This document shows, piece by piece, positions 51,876 to 60,947 of a DNA stretch of 64,000 nt. Position numbers and translations under genes: made by a program. The DNA comes from Clostridia bacterium (lineage in GTDB: Bacteria > Bacillota > Clostridia > Oscillospirales > Acutalibacteraceae). Location: NCBI GenBank assembly GCA_017379935.1, contig JAFNVC010000016.1, forward strand, positions 42,803-106,802, in the 5' to 3' direction. The notes under the pieces are model-generated. The model searched no databases, was not told the origin of the DNA, and saw nothing but the letters and a program-made list of their open reading frames with translations. The number at the start of each line of letters is the position of its first letter. The first letter of the stretch is position 1.

Positions 51876-53963
51876 ATGCTCAATTTTATTCAGCGCAACA
51901 CCCCGAAAATCAAGGATAATTTCATAATTAAATATATTGAAGCCGACAACGGCTGTGACTGCTACGAGGTCTATGCAGAGGATAAAAAAATCGTGCTCGC
52001 AGGCAACAGCAGCTTAAGCCTTTGTATGGCATTTTACCGTTATCTTAACGAATACTGCAGCGTTGTTATCACAAGCGGTGATTACGACATTTCCTACATT
52101 GCTACAACCCCCCTTCCCGAGGAGAAAATCACACGCACGGTAAATCAGAAAATCCGCGCAAGAACGAGCTACGAGATGTTCTCCCTCGAGGGCAACTACT
52201 GGGGCTTTGACCGTTGGGAAAAGGAAATCGACTTTATGGCGATGCACGGAATCAACACGGCACTCCAGCCCATCGGCTTTGACGGTGTCCTCTACCGCAC
52301 GATGCGCGAAATGGGTATGGCGGAGGATGCAAGCGTTGATTTTGTCAGCGGTCCCGCCTTCCTTATGCGCCAGCTTACCGGTAACGTTGCGGCAATGAAT
52401 TCTGTCCGCAGCACGGAATATCTTGAAAGAAAAATATACATCGGCAAAAAAATCACCGAGCGTGAAAAGGAGCTGGGCATCACCCCTGTTTTCCCCGCTC
52501 TCATCCCCAGCGTGCCGTTCAACATCCGCCGCAAATATATGAAGCTGAAGATTTTCAAGGCTCCGATGTGGTACAACTTCCCTCCGATTTTCTTTATGGC
52601 ACCCGACAATGCCTTTTTCGGCATTTTCAACCGAAAATTCCTCGAGGTTCAGCGTGAGGCACTCGGCGAAACGGATTCCTATATTTTCGAGCCGCTCTAC
52701 GACGTTAACATCAAGGGCTACAACAGCTACCTCACCGACGTCGGCGAATCTCTTATCGAGGCACTCACACTGCATAACGAAAACGCCGTATGCTATACTC
52801 ATTTAAGCTCAATCGGCGAGGACTTTTTCAAGAAAGTTTCGCCCGAAAAATTCATTATTATCAACGATTCAGGCGACGAGCGTCCGCAGTTTTTGCAGGA
52901 TAAAAAGCACATCGTCGCTATCAGGGGCAACAGATACGGCAGAACGGGGCTCTGCGGTGATATTGATACCGTCAGCCGTTGCCCCTACGCGGTTTCAAGA
53001 AGTGAAAATCTGCTCGGCACCGCGCTTGAGCTTGACACCTTCCGTGAAAATCCGATGTACTGCGCCGTCGCACTCAACGCGGCTACAGCCGACGAGGCCT
53101 TCAACGCTGACGATTTTGTAAAAGACTTTGCAGGCAAGCGTTACCGCACGGACGGCTTCGGTGAGGAAATCGTCAGACTCAAAAACCTCTGCTATAACAC
53201 CGACGAGGCCGCAGGCTCAATCATCTGCGCAAGACCGTCAACACGCCTTAAGCACACCGCACCGTATGACACGCTCGAGAGAAAATACGATTGCAGCGAA
53301 ATTTACGAAATTGCAAGAGATATCGTTAACAACGAAACGCGAAAGAACGACAAAATGCGTATCGACATCGTGCGCATCATCTGTCAGTTCCTCGGCGAGC
53401 TTGCATATCCGGTTTATCTGAAGGCTACGGAGTTTTTCCGCGCCGAAAATGTAGGTCTTTACGAGCAGGCAAGTAACCTCTTCCTCGAAATCTGTCAGGA
53501 TATGGACAGACTCCTCAAAACGCAGGAAAGCCTTAACCTTTCAACAAGATTCGAGGAGGCTCACGCACTCGGCAACAGCAAGGAGGAAATGCAGGCAATC
53601 GACCTTAACTTCCTTATGCTCCACACAATCTGGGGACCCTTCGACCGCAGTATTCTTTACGATACCGCGTGGTGCGAATGGGGCGGAATGGTCAAGGATT
53701 TCTATGCACAGCGCTGGTTTATGTATTTCCGCGCACTTGCCGCATACTTTGACAACCCGAAAAAGCTTAAGGACTTTTCAAAAAAGCAACCCCTCGACCG
53801 ACACGAATACAAAAAATCGTATCAGCACAAGAGGCTTGCCGCCTTCGAAAACAATTTCCTCGAAAATTATATTCCCCGCAAGGACGGCATCGGCGAGGAG
53901 GATACCCTCGAGGTAGCAAAGGAAATCATCGAAAAATATTCAGAGGTTGTTTATCAGTTCTGA
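51876..53963 (+). CDS. GH89 alpha-N-acetylglucosaminidase-like protein
   Basis: The 695-aa protein has the three-part GH89 layout: an N-terminal domain with LAGNSSLSLCMAFYRYLNEYC (split ~40-60), a barrel starting RARTSYEMFSLEGNYW with FDRWEKEIDFMAMHGIN (~109-125) and a helical C-terminal domain with YDTAWCEWGGMVKDFYAQRW (~590-610). Human NAGLU removes terminal alpha-GlcNAc from heparan; bacterial GH89s also act on gastric mucin. No signal peptide is visible, so it would act in the cytoplasm on imported oligosaccharides. It is monocistronic. Confidence 0.85.
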   Translation: MLNFIQRNTPKIKDNFIIKYIEADNGCDCYEVYAEDKKIVLAGNSSLSLCMAFYRYLNEYCSVVITSGDYDISYIATTPLPEEKITRTVNQKIRARTSYEMFSLEGNYWGFDRWEKEIDFMAMHGINTALQPIGFDGVLYRTMREMGMAEDASVDFVSGPAFLMRQLTGNVAAMNSVRSTEYLERKIYIGKKITEREKELGITPVFPALIPSVPFNIRRKYMKLKIFKAPMWYNFPPIFFMAPDNAFFGIFNRKFLEVQREALGETDSYIFEPLYDVNIKGYNSYLTDVGESLIEALTLHNENAVCYTHLSSIGEDFFKKVSPEKFIIINDSGDERPQFLQDKKHIVAIRGNRYGRTGLCGDIDTVSRCPYAVSRSENLLGTALELDTFRENPMYCAVALNAATADEAFNADDFVKDFAGKRYRTDGFGEEIVRLKNLCYNTDEAAGSIICARPSTRLKHTAPYDTLERKYDCSEIYEIARDIVNNETRKNDKMRIDIVRIICQFLGELAYPVYLKATEFFRAENVGLYEQASNLFLEICQDMDRLLKTQESLNLSTRFEEAHALGNSKEEMQAIDLNFLMLHTIWGPFDRSILYDTAWCEWGGMVKDFYAQRWFMYFRALAAYFDNPKKLKDFSKKQPLDRHEYKKSYQHKRLAAFENNFLENYIPRKDGIGEEDTLEVAKEIIEKYSEVVYQF

Positions 53964-53973
53964 TAAAAATTTT

Positions 53974-54005
53974 AAGCGAGGATGTTCAGTACATCCTCGC
54001 TTTTG
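53974..54005 (+). terminator. Bidirectional terminator after GH89 gene
   Basis: A 12-bp stem (AAGCGAGGATGT / ACATCCTCGCTT) with loop TCAGT is followed by TTGG; it lies between convergent genes. Confidence 0.8.
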
Positions 54006-54019
54006 GTTTATTGTGAAAA

Positions 54020-54841
54020 TCAAAGTCTCGTCAGCCATCCAAGACCGACATAATCATCATGTTCAGAATCGTATTCATTTACAAACCTAAGATCACTTTC
54101 CCATATAGAACAAGCCTTATAACATCTCTCGCTTCTGTTGTAAATGAATGAACTTAATATATTTTTAATTTCGCTCTTATGACCCTGATCAATAAGAAAT
54201 GATAAAATTGCTCTTCTTGAGTCCACGTTCATCTTTTCAGCTTGTGCTACATATCCATATCTGCTCAAAATTGTATCTTTGGCAAAATTGCCGCAAAACT
54301 CATCATAACCATATCCGGAAAAGTTTGATTCTGTAACTCTTTCAAACAACAAAAGTCCATATTTTTTCTCATATTCTTTTAGAGACTGCTCTTCCACAAA
54401 ATATGTATCACAATTTTTACAATGCTGAATCTCTATTTCGCAAGTATCATTCAGATTCAATAGACATCTTACGGTTGCTATCACATTTTCAAGATTCATC
54501 TCACGATTATTTTTCTTGCAGGCAGGACACAATGCTTTGCTTTTATATACAATTATTTCGACAGGTTTTCCGCTTGTCAAATCCACTTTTCTGATTGCAT
54601 ATTTATTGTAAACATTAAACCTTTTTTCGGTCAATAATAATGCAATTTTATAGTGCTGTTGATTAAAAACAAATTCTTCTTTTTCGTATGCTGATGATTT
54701 CATTATTTCATTTGCAATATTGGTTTCATAATAAACCATAGCAGGCTCGCAATCAAAATTTTCTTCCGATTTTTCAGAAACAATTTTATATTGATATCGA
54801 TATTCCTTATCTGTTTCAAGCTCCACATAAGCGATAATCAT
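54020..54841 (-). CDS. Zinc-ribbon protein of unknown function, AT-rich
   Basis: The 273-aa protein has an N-terminal beta region (~1-95), a central zinc ribbon (CPAC ~104 and CKNC ~141) and a C-terminal helical region with SRYGYVAQAEKMNVDSRRAI (~199-218), a helix-rich hairpin and a WESDLRFVNEYD motif. I recall similar C-terminal patterns in Firmicutes zinc-ribbon hypotheticals but no function. The DNA is clearly more AT-rich than the neighbouring glycosidases, suggesting transfer. It lies downstream of the beta-galactosidase gene, separated by a hairpin. Confidence 0.6.
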   Translation of the reverse strand: MIIAYVELETDKEYRYQYKIVSEKSEENFDCEPAMVYYETNIANEIMKSSAYEKEEFVFNQQHYKIALLLTEKRFNVYNKYAIRKVDLTSGKPVEIIVYKSKALCPACKKNNREMNLENVIATVRCLLNLNDTCEIEIQHCKNCDTYFVEEQSLKEYEKKYGLLLFERVTESNFSGYGYDEFCGNFAKDTILSRYGYVAQAEKMNVDSRRAILSFLIDQGHKSEIKNILSSFIYNRSERCYKACSIWESDLRFVNEYDSEHDDYVGLGWLTRL

Positions 54842-54865
54842 TTTAATTTCCCCTTTTAAAACAAA

Positions 54866-54889
54866 GGACAGCTCATATATGAACTGCCC
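54866..54889 (-). terminator. Terminator after the beta-galactosidase gene
   Basis: An 11-bp stem on the minus strand (GGGCAGTTCAT / ATGAGCTGTCC, two G-U pairs) is followed by TTTGTTTT. Confidence 0.65.
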
Positions 54890-54898
54890 TTATATTTG

Positions 54899-57800
54899 TT
54901 ATTTCACACCCTTGAGCTTTACGCTGTAGCCGTAATATCCGCTCTTGAGCTTATACGGCTCGTGGAGGCAGGCATTACCAGGCATATCGCCGCCGACACC
55001 CCTCTGACGGTGGTCGATATTGAGCGTAAGGAAGTTATCCTTCTTAAGCTCATAAAGATGCTTTGTTTTTTCGAGATGCTCCTGCGAATATTCGCGGAGG
55101 CTGAAGTCGAAGGTCTGATCAGAATAAACCTCAAAGCCGTATCCCTCATCGTTCGTTACGGTCACACGTCTCGTATCCGTGCGGTTGCCGTTCTCCTGCG
55201 GGCGCATATATCTGTGCTCGAGGGTCTCGGGAGTTGCATTGTAAATGCCGATTTTCTGACCTGTCTTACGGTCGATATAAGCCTCGTGCGGGCCTCTGCC
55301 GTACCATGCTACATTTGAAAACGCCTTATTGATACCAAGTCTTGCACCTGCCTTGACCATCGGAAGGACAAGTCCCGTCATATTAAGGCTCAGCTCAACC
55401 GTGCCGTCAACATTGAATATGAACTGTGTCTGTACATCCTTTGCAAGAGGTGCCGACCATCTGATGCAGACGAACACAGAGCCGTTAAGCGTTGAAACAT
55501 GTGTATTCTTAACCTTGACCATACGGCTGACACAATCCCATGTGTAAAGCGGATTGATACGCTTGAACATCGGTGCAAAGTTGAAGTAATTTACATCATT
55601 ATCCGTAAGCGGACGGAAGAAATTCGGGCGGTATGTGAGTGATGTATCAAGCACGTTACCCTTACCAAAATCGAGGTAAACAAGCTCACCGTTATAGAAG
55701 CGTGCGGTTGTCTCGCCTGCCTTAATATTGTAAACACCGTCGATAAGTCGGCAGGAAACAACGCCCGGCTTTGCCTTTTCTACAGCCTTTTCGTTGCTTA
55801 TAACAAACTGTGAGAAGCTGATTTCCTCATCCTTGAGATGCCATTCATTCTTTGATTTATAGCGGTATGAAAGAGTGAGAATATATTCTCCGTCCTTGAA
55901 GCTCGTCTTATAGGGAATCTCAAATTCCTTCTGAGTCTGCGGTGCGATACCGTCAAGGCTTATTTTTCCGCTTTCAACCCTCTTGCCGTTGCGGGTAACC
56001 GTCCATACTGCATAAGCGTAATCAAGGTCAACAAAATAGTTCTTATTTTTAACCGCAAAGGTCTTTTTCTCAAGGTCAATTTCCTCTGCGCTGATGTTTG
56101 AATAAACCTGCTTTACCTCATAGTATGCGGGGTGCGGTACACGGTCTGCACCGATGATGCCGTTCGCGCAGAAGTAATAGCTCGAGCCGCCCTCCTTGAA
56201 GTCGCCGCCGTAAAGCCATTTTTCCTGACCGTCCTCTACAACACGGATTGACTGATCAACGTAGTCCCAGATAAATCCGCCCGTCATATGGTCATACTTC
56301 TCAAAATCGTCAACGTATTCCTTGAAGTTGCCGAGGCTGTTTTCCATTGAATGAGCAAACTCGCAGTAAATAACAGGATGCGTCTTGAATGTCTCCGCAG
56401 GCACAGGCTTATTATCCGCCGCAAGAGCGTTTGCAACGTTATCGAAGAGAGTAGTCTTGATTTCCTCCTGATTCACGAGCTGCTTTACGATACGCTCGGT
56501 CGGGTACATACGGCTGATGAAATCAGACTTTGTGAAATCGAAGTCGCCCTCATAATGGATCGGATAAAGGTCGCAAAGCTCAAGCATAGCTTCCTTCATT
56601 CTCAAGAAGTTCGAGCCGTCGCCCGCTTCATTACCGAGTGACCAGAAGCAGATGCAGGCATGGCTTCTGTCGCGCATAATCATACGCTGTGCCCTATCCA
56701 CAACAGCAGCCGTCCAGAGCGGATTGTCACCGGGAACATTCTTTCTTCTGACACCATGAGTCTCCACGTCGCACTCGTCCATAACGTAGAAGCCGAGCTC
56801 GTCGCAAAGCTCATAGAGGAACGGATCGTCGGGATAATGGCTCGTTCTGATAGCGTTGATGTTCGCCTGCTTCATAAGGTAAAGATCCTTATAGAAGGTC
56901 TCGCGCGGTACCGCCCAGCCGTGGTCGGGATGGAAATCGTGGCGGTTGACACCCTTGATGATAACCTTCTGACCGTTGACGTAATAAACGTTACCGATAA
57001 TCTCAACACGTTTGAAGCCGATTCTTATCTGCTTTTTAACGATACACCTTCTGCCGTCATAAAGCATAACCTCAAGCTTGTAAAGCTCGGGGGTTTCAGC
57101 AGACCACTTACGTGCCTTCTTTTCAACGTGGTGAATTTTTATATCTTTTCTTTCTGATTTTTTATTGTAAATCTCCTTGCCGTCAAGGCTTACCTTACAG
57201 ATAACCTCCGCCTCACGGTTGAGCGTAACGGTAAGGTCGAGAATACCGTCCGTAATTGTCTCGTCAAGAGTTGCGGCGGCATAGATATCCTCGATTGTCG
57301 TCTCGGGCTCAGCAACGATATAAACATCGCGGTAGATACCCGAAAGCTGCCACATATCCTGATTTTCAAGATAGGTAGCATCGCTGAAGCGCATAATTTT
57401 TACAGCAAGCAGATTTTCGCCGTCAACAACAAAATCCGTAACATCAAACTCGGAGGGTGTCATCGAGCCCTGCGAATAGCCGACGTATCTGCCGTTGAGG
57501 TAAACATACATCGCCGACTTTGCCGCGCCGAAATGAAGAATAAGTCTTCTGCCGTCGAAATGCTCGGGCAGAGTGAAGGTCTTACGGTAAAGGCCGATTT
57601 CGTTTTTGGAATGGCTGACCTTCGGGATTTCACTCTCCACCGTAGAAACCTGCGGCGGCATAAACGAGCAAAGGTAGATAGGCTTACCGTAGCCGAAGCT
57701 CTGCCATACGGACGGAACGGGAATCTCGTCCCACTCGTTGTCGTAGAAGCCGGGCTCCTCAAAGCAGGCGGGTTCATCCTTGATTCCCATCTGCCAGTAG

Positions 57801-57952
57801 AATTTCCATTTGCCGTTCAGGCTGAATTTATACTTCGACTCGTCGGGGTTAGCCTTGTCCTTTAAATCGAAGGGCAGGGCGAGGTTATGCCCGTCAAGTT
57901 TGTTTTCCTTGAAAAATAAAGGGTTTTCCCATTTGTGCATATTTGAGTTCAT
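54899..57952 (-). CDS. lacZ: Beta-galactosidase, GH2 (LacZ type)
   Basis: The 1017-aa protein has the five-domain LacZ layout: a sugar-binding domain (~45-210), a jelly/Ig-like domain, a TIM barrel with VNRHDFHPDHGW (~340), the acid/base in FWSLGNEAGDGS (~445) and the nucleophile in VIYCEFAHSMENS (~520), then the small-chain domain (~745-1015) with WYGRGPHEAYIDRK. It hydrolyses beta-1,4 galactosides. No signal peptide, so cytoplasmic. The start MNSNMHKW has GGGAGGA upstream; a TTG five codons earlier is inside that site. Confidence 0.95.
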   Translation of the reverse strand: MNSNMHKWENPLFFKENKLDGHNLALPFDLKDKANPDESKYKFSLNGKWKFYWQMGIKDEPACFEEPGFYDNEWDEIPVPSVWQSFGYGKPIYLCSFMPPQVSTVESEIPKVSHSKNEIGLYRKTFTLPEHFDGRRLILHFGAAKSAMYVYLNGRYVGYSQGSMTPSEFDVTDFVVDGENLLAVKIMRFSDATYLENQDMWQLSGIYRDVYIVAEPETTIEDIYAAATLDETITDGILDLTVTLNREAEVICKVSLDGKEIYNKKSERKDIKIHHVEKKARKWSAETPELYKLEVMLYDGRRCIVKKQIRIGFKRVEIIGNVYYVNGQKVIIKGVNRHDFHPDHGWAVPRETFYKDLYLMKQANINAIRTSHYPDDPFLYELCDELGFYVMDECDVETHGVRRKNVPGDNPLWTAAVVDRAQRMIMRDRSHACICFWSLGNEAGDGSNFLRMKEAMLELCDLYPIHYEGDFDFTKSDFISRMYPTERIVKQLVNQEEIKTTLFDNVANALAADNKPVPAETFKTHPVIYCEFAHSMENSLGNFKEYVDDFEKYDHMTGGFIWDYVDQSIRVVEDGQEKWLYGGDFKEGGSSYYFCANGIIGADRVPHPAYYEVKQVYSNISAEEIDLEKKTFAVKNKNYFVDLDYAYAVWTVTRNGKRVESGKISLDGIAPQTQKEFEIPYKTSFKDGEYILTLSYRYKSKNEWHLKDEEISFSQFVISNEKAVEKAKPGVVSCRLIDGVYNIKAGETTARFYNGELVYLDFGKGNVLDTSLTYRPNFFRPLTDNDVNYFNFAPMFKRINPLYTWDCVSRMVKVKNTHVSTLNGSVFVCIRWSAPLAKDVQTQFIFNVDGTVELSLNMTGLVLPMVKAGARLGINKAFSNVAWYGRGPHEAYIDRKTGQKIGIYNATPETLEHRYMRPQENGNRTDTRRVTVTNDEGYGFEVYSDQTFDFSLREYSQEHLEKTKHLYELKKDNFLTLNIDHRQRGVGGDMPGNACLHEPYKLKSGYYGYSVKLKGVK

Positions 57953-57981
57953 AGCAAATCCTCCCAAGTATGGTTATATCC

Positions 57982-58010
57982 ATTATACATTGTATATTTC
58001 CTTTAGTCAA
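57982..58010 (-). promoter_or_regulatory. Sigma-A promoter for lacZ
   Basis: On the minus strand TTGACT (58010-58005) and TATAAT (57987-57982) have a 17-bp spacer. Confidence 0.75.
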
Positions 58011-58043
58011 ATAAAAAACTGTATAAAATTTTGCTTTATGGTG

Positions 58044-58072
58044 TTGTAAAAATTTCATATTCATATTATAAT
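58044..58072 (+). promoter_or_regulatory. Sigma-A promoter for the DUF1846 gene
   Basis: TTGTAA (58044-58049) and TATAAT (58067-58072) have a 17-bp spacer. Confidence 0.7.
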
Positions 58073-58103
58073 AAAATGTATTTTGAAATTGAGGGTGTTT
58101 CAA

Positions 58104-59588
58104 ATGACCAGAATTGGCTTCGACAACGACAAATATCTGCAGATGCAGTCCGAGCATATCCGTGAGCGTATCAACAAGTTCGGCGGAAAGCTCTACCTTG
58201 AATTCGGCGGAAAGCTCTTTGACGATTTCCACGCTTCAAGAGTATTGCCCGGCTTTGCACCTGACAGTAAAATCAAGATGCTTGAGCAGCTCAAGGATCA
58301 GGCAGAGGTTGTTATTGTTATCAACGCGGCGGATATCGAGAAGAACAAAATTCGCGGCGACCTTGGTATCACATACGACCTTGACGTACTGCGCCTTATT
58401 GATGCTTTCAGGAATATGGAAATCTACGTCGGCAGCGTTGTTATGACACGTTATCAGAATCAGCCGGCAGCTGATGCCTTCTGTAAGCGCCTTTCCTCTC
58501 TCGGCATCAAGGTTTACAAGCATTATTCCATCGAGGGCTATCCGTCAGACATCGAAAAAATCGTCAGCGACGAGGGCTTCGGCAGAAACGAATATATCGA
58601 GACATCACGCTCTCTCGTTGTTATGACCGCACCGGGTCCGGGAAGCGGTAAAATGGCAACCTGCCTTTCACAGCTTTATCACGAGCATAAGCGCGGTGTC
58701 AGTGCAGGCTATGCAAAATTTGAAACCTTCCCCATCTGGAACCTTCCCCTCAAGCATCCCGTCAATCTCGCCTATGAGGCGGCAACCGCCGACCTTAACG
58801 ACGTTAATATGATTGACCCGTTCCACCTCGAGGCTTACGGAGAAACAACAGTCAACTACAACCGCGATGTTGAAATCTTCCCCGTTCTCGCCGCAACCTT
58901 CGATCAGATTTACGGCGAGTGTCCGTACAAGTCACCGACAGATATGGGTGTCAATATGGCAGGTAACTGCATCTTTGACGATGAAGCCTGCTGTGAAGCA
59001 TCAAGGCAGGAAATCATCCGCCGTTACTATGCAGAGCTGTGTGCCGTGAAGAAGGGTCTCGGAAGCAAGGAGACTGTCAACAAAATTAAGCTCATTATGA
59101 AGCAGACAGGCATCACCACAGACGAGCGTCCCGTTATCGAAAGAGCACTCGCAAGAGCCGAGGAAACGGGCGGTCCTGCAGTCGCAATCGAGCTTGGCGA
59201 AAACGATATCATCACGGGCAAGACCTCCCTTCTTATGGGTGCGAGCGCCGCAGCCGTTCTCAACGCGCTCAAAAAGCTTGCAGGCATCGACGAGGATGCA
59301 CTTCTCATCTCCCCCGAGGTTATCGAGCCCGTTCAGGAGCTCAAGGTTAAATATATGGGTAACCACAATCCGCGCCTTCACGTTGACGAAGCGCTCATCG
59401 CACTTTCCGTTTCCGCGGCGCACGATCCGAGAGCACAGCTTGCAATCGAGCAGATTCCCAAGCTTCGCGGTAAGCAGGCACACGCTACGGTAATTCTCAC
59501 AAGCGGTGACGAATCAATGTTCAAGAAATTCGGCGTTAATCTCACCTGCGAGCCTCAGTATCAGACTAAAAAACTTTATCATAAATAA
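58104..59588 (+). CDS. DUF1846 family protein
   Basis: The 494-aa protein matches DUF1846 in length and pattern: RIGFDNDKYLQMQSEHI at the start, LYLEFGGKLFDDFHASRVLPGF (split ~34-55), a P-loop-like APGPGSGKMATCLSQLYHE (~183-201), the FPIWNLPLKHPVNLAYEAATADL region (~222-245) and a C-terminal SVSAAHDPRAQLAIEQI. The family's activity is unknown to me; the loop suggests a nucleotide is bound. The start has GAGGGTG upstream. The iron alcohol dehydrogenase gene follows after 21 bases. Confidence 0.88.
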   Translation: MTRIGFDNDKYLQMQSEHIRERINKFGGKLYLEFGGKLFDDFHASRVLPGFAPDSKIKMLEQLKDQAEVVIVINAADIEKNKIRGDLGITYDLDVLRLIDAFRNMEIYVGSVVMTRYQNQPAADAFCKRLSSLGIKVYKHYSIEGYPSDIEKIVSDEGFGRNEYIETSRSLVVMTAPGPGSGKMATCLSQLYHEHKRGVSAGYAKFETFPIWNLPLKHPVNLAYEAATADLNDVNMIDPFHLEAYGETTVNYNRDVEIFPVLAATFDQIYGECPYKSPTDMGVNMAGNCIFDDEACCEASRQEIIRRYYAELCAVKKGLGSKETVNKIKLIMKQTGITTDERPVIERALARAEETGGPAVAIELGENDIITGKTSLLMGASAAAVLNALKKLAGIDEDALLISPEVIEPVQELKVKYMGNHNPRLHVDEALIALSVSAAHDPRAQLAIEQIPKLRGKQAHATVILTSGDESMFKKFGVNLTCEPQYQTKKLYHK

Positions 59589-59609
59589 AAAAGCAAAGGG
59601 GTTTTCATT

Positions 59610-60818
59610 ATGTCAATCAATCTTAAAAACGCATACTACAGAACCTATCAGAAGGCATTCAAGGTTGTTATGCCCGTTTTCAACTGGGACGAGCCCGAGC
59701 TTCTCAAGGGACCCGGCGCTATCAAGGACCTTCCCGCACTCGTTAAATCAAAGGGCGTCAACAATGTGCTTATCGTTACGGACAAGGGTCTTATGAGCCT
59801 TAACCTTCTTGACAGCCTTTTCGAGAATCTCGAGAAGCAGAACATCAAGTATACTGTTTACGACGGTGTTCAGCCCAACCCCTCAATCGAAAACATTGAA
59901 GAAGCAAGAAGAATCTACCTCAAAAACAACTGTGAGGGTATCATCGCATTCGGCGGCGGCTCACCGATGGACTGTGCAAAGGTTGCGGGCGCCCGCGTCT
60001 CCAACCCGAATTCAACGGTTTCACAGATGCGCGGTCTTCTCAAGGTGTTCAAGAAGCTTCCTCCGTTCTTCGCAGTTCCCACAACAGCAGGTACAGGCTC
60101 CGAGACTACTCTCGCCGCTGTTGTTTCCAATATGCAGACTCACGAAAAGTACGCTATCAACGACCCGAAGCTCCGCCCGAAGTACGCTGTGCTCGACCCC
60201 GAGCTTACAACAGGTCTTCCCAAGAAAATCACATCCACAACAGGTATGGATGCCCTCACTCACGCGGTTGAGGCTTATATCGGCCAGAGTGGTGTAAAGA
60301 GCACCGACGATTATGCCGAGAAGGCAACAAAGCTCATCTTCGACAACCTCGAGAAGGCTTACGAGGATGGTAAGGACCTTGAAGCACGCGAAAATATGCT
60401 CGTTGCTTCCTTCTATGCAGGTATGGCATTCACAAGAGCTTACGTCGGCTATGTTCACGCAATCGCGCACAACCTCGGCGGTCTCTACGGCACACCTCAC
60501 GGTCTTGCAAATGCAGTTATTCTTCCCCATGTTCTCGAGTACTACGGCGAGACAGCACACGCTAAGCTTGCAAAGCTTGCTGACATCGTAGGCATCAAAG
60601 GCGACAGCGACAAGGAAAAGGCTGAAAAGTTCATCGAGGAAATCAAGGAAATGAACGAGGAAATGGACATTCCCGAGCACTTCGATTTCATCAAGGACGA
60701 GGACATCCCGACAATCGTTGCCCGTGCACTTAAGGAAGGTAATCCCCTCTACCCCGTTCCGAAGATTATGGATGAGGCAGACTGCACAAAGGTTGTCAAG
60801 GCAATCCGCGGCTTCTGA
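59610..60818 (+). CDS. Iron-containing alcohol dehydrogenase
   Basis: The 402-aa group III dehydrogenase has the NAD-binding GIIAFGGGSPMDCAKVAGA (split, ~108-126), PTTAGTGSETTLAAVVS (~152-168), and metal ligands in MDALTHAVEAYIG (~212-224) and YVHAIAHNLGGLYGTPHG (~283-300). It should interconvert an alcohol and an aldehyde with NAD(P)H in the cytoplasm. AAAGGGG precedes ATG 59610. It is cotranscribed with DUF1846 and ends at a terminator. Confidence 0.93.
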   Translation: MSINLKNAYYRTYQKAFKVVMPVFNWDEPELLKGPGAIKDLPALVKSKGVNNVLIVTDKGLMSLNLLDSLFENLEKQNIKYTVYDGVQPNPSIENIEEARRIYLKNNCEGIIAFGGGSPMDCAKVAGARVSNPNSTVSQMRGLLKVFKKLPPFFAVPTTAGTGSETTLAAVVSNMQTHEKYAINDPKLRPKYAVLDPELTTGLPKKITSTTGMDALTHAVEAYIGQSGVKSTDDYAEKATKLIFDNLEKAYEDGKDLEARENMLVASFYAGMAFTRAYVGYVHAIAHNLGGLYGTPHGLANAVILPHVLEYYGETAHAKLAKLADIVGIKGDSDKEKAEKFIEEIKEMNEEMDIPEHFDFIKDEDIPTIVARALKEGNPLYPVPKIMDEADCTKVVKAIRGF

Positions 60819-60829
60819 TTCTGAAAAGC

Positions 60830-60868
60830 AAATCACCTTGAATCCGCAAGGGTTCAGGGTGATTTTTA
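60830..60868 (+). terminator. Terminator after alcohol dehydrogenase
   Basis: A 16-bp stem beginning AAATCACC and ending GGTGATTT, with two G-U pairs and a GCAA loop, is followed by TT. Confidence 0.85.
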
Positions 60869-60890
60869 TACATTTTTTCAAATTGTATGA

Positions 60891-60919
60891 TTGACGAAAT
60901 TTTCTCATCAAAGTATAAT
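60891..60919 (+). promoter_or_regulatory. Sigma-A promoter for the second ABC exporter
   Basis: TTGACG (60891-60896) and TATAAT (60914-60919) have a 17-bp spacer. Confidence 0.75.
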
Positions 60920-60947
60920 AAAAAATTGGAAATCAAAAGGATGTGAT

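Noticed and set aside
60021-60911. Long minus-strand open frame opposite the iron alcohol dehydrogenase gene
   Set aside because: Cys/Leu/Val-rich translation typical of an antisense shadow; it runs through the terminator and the next promoter.
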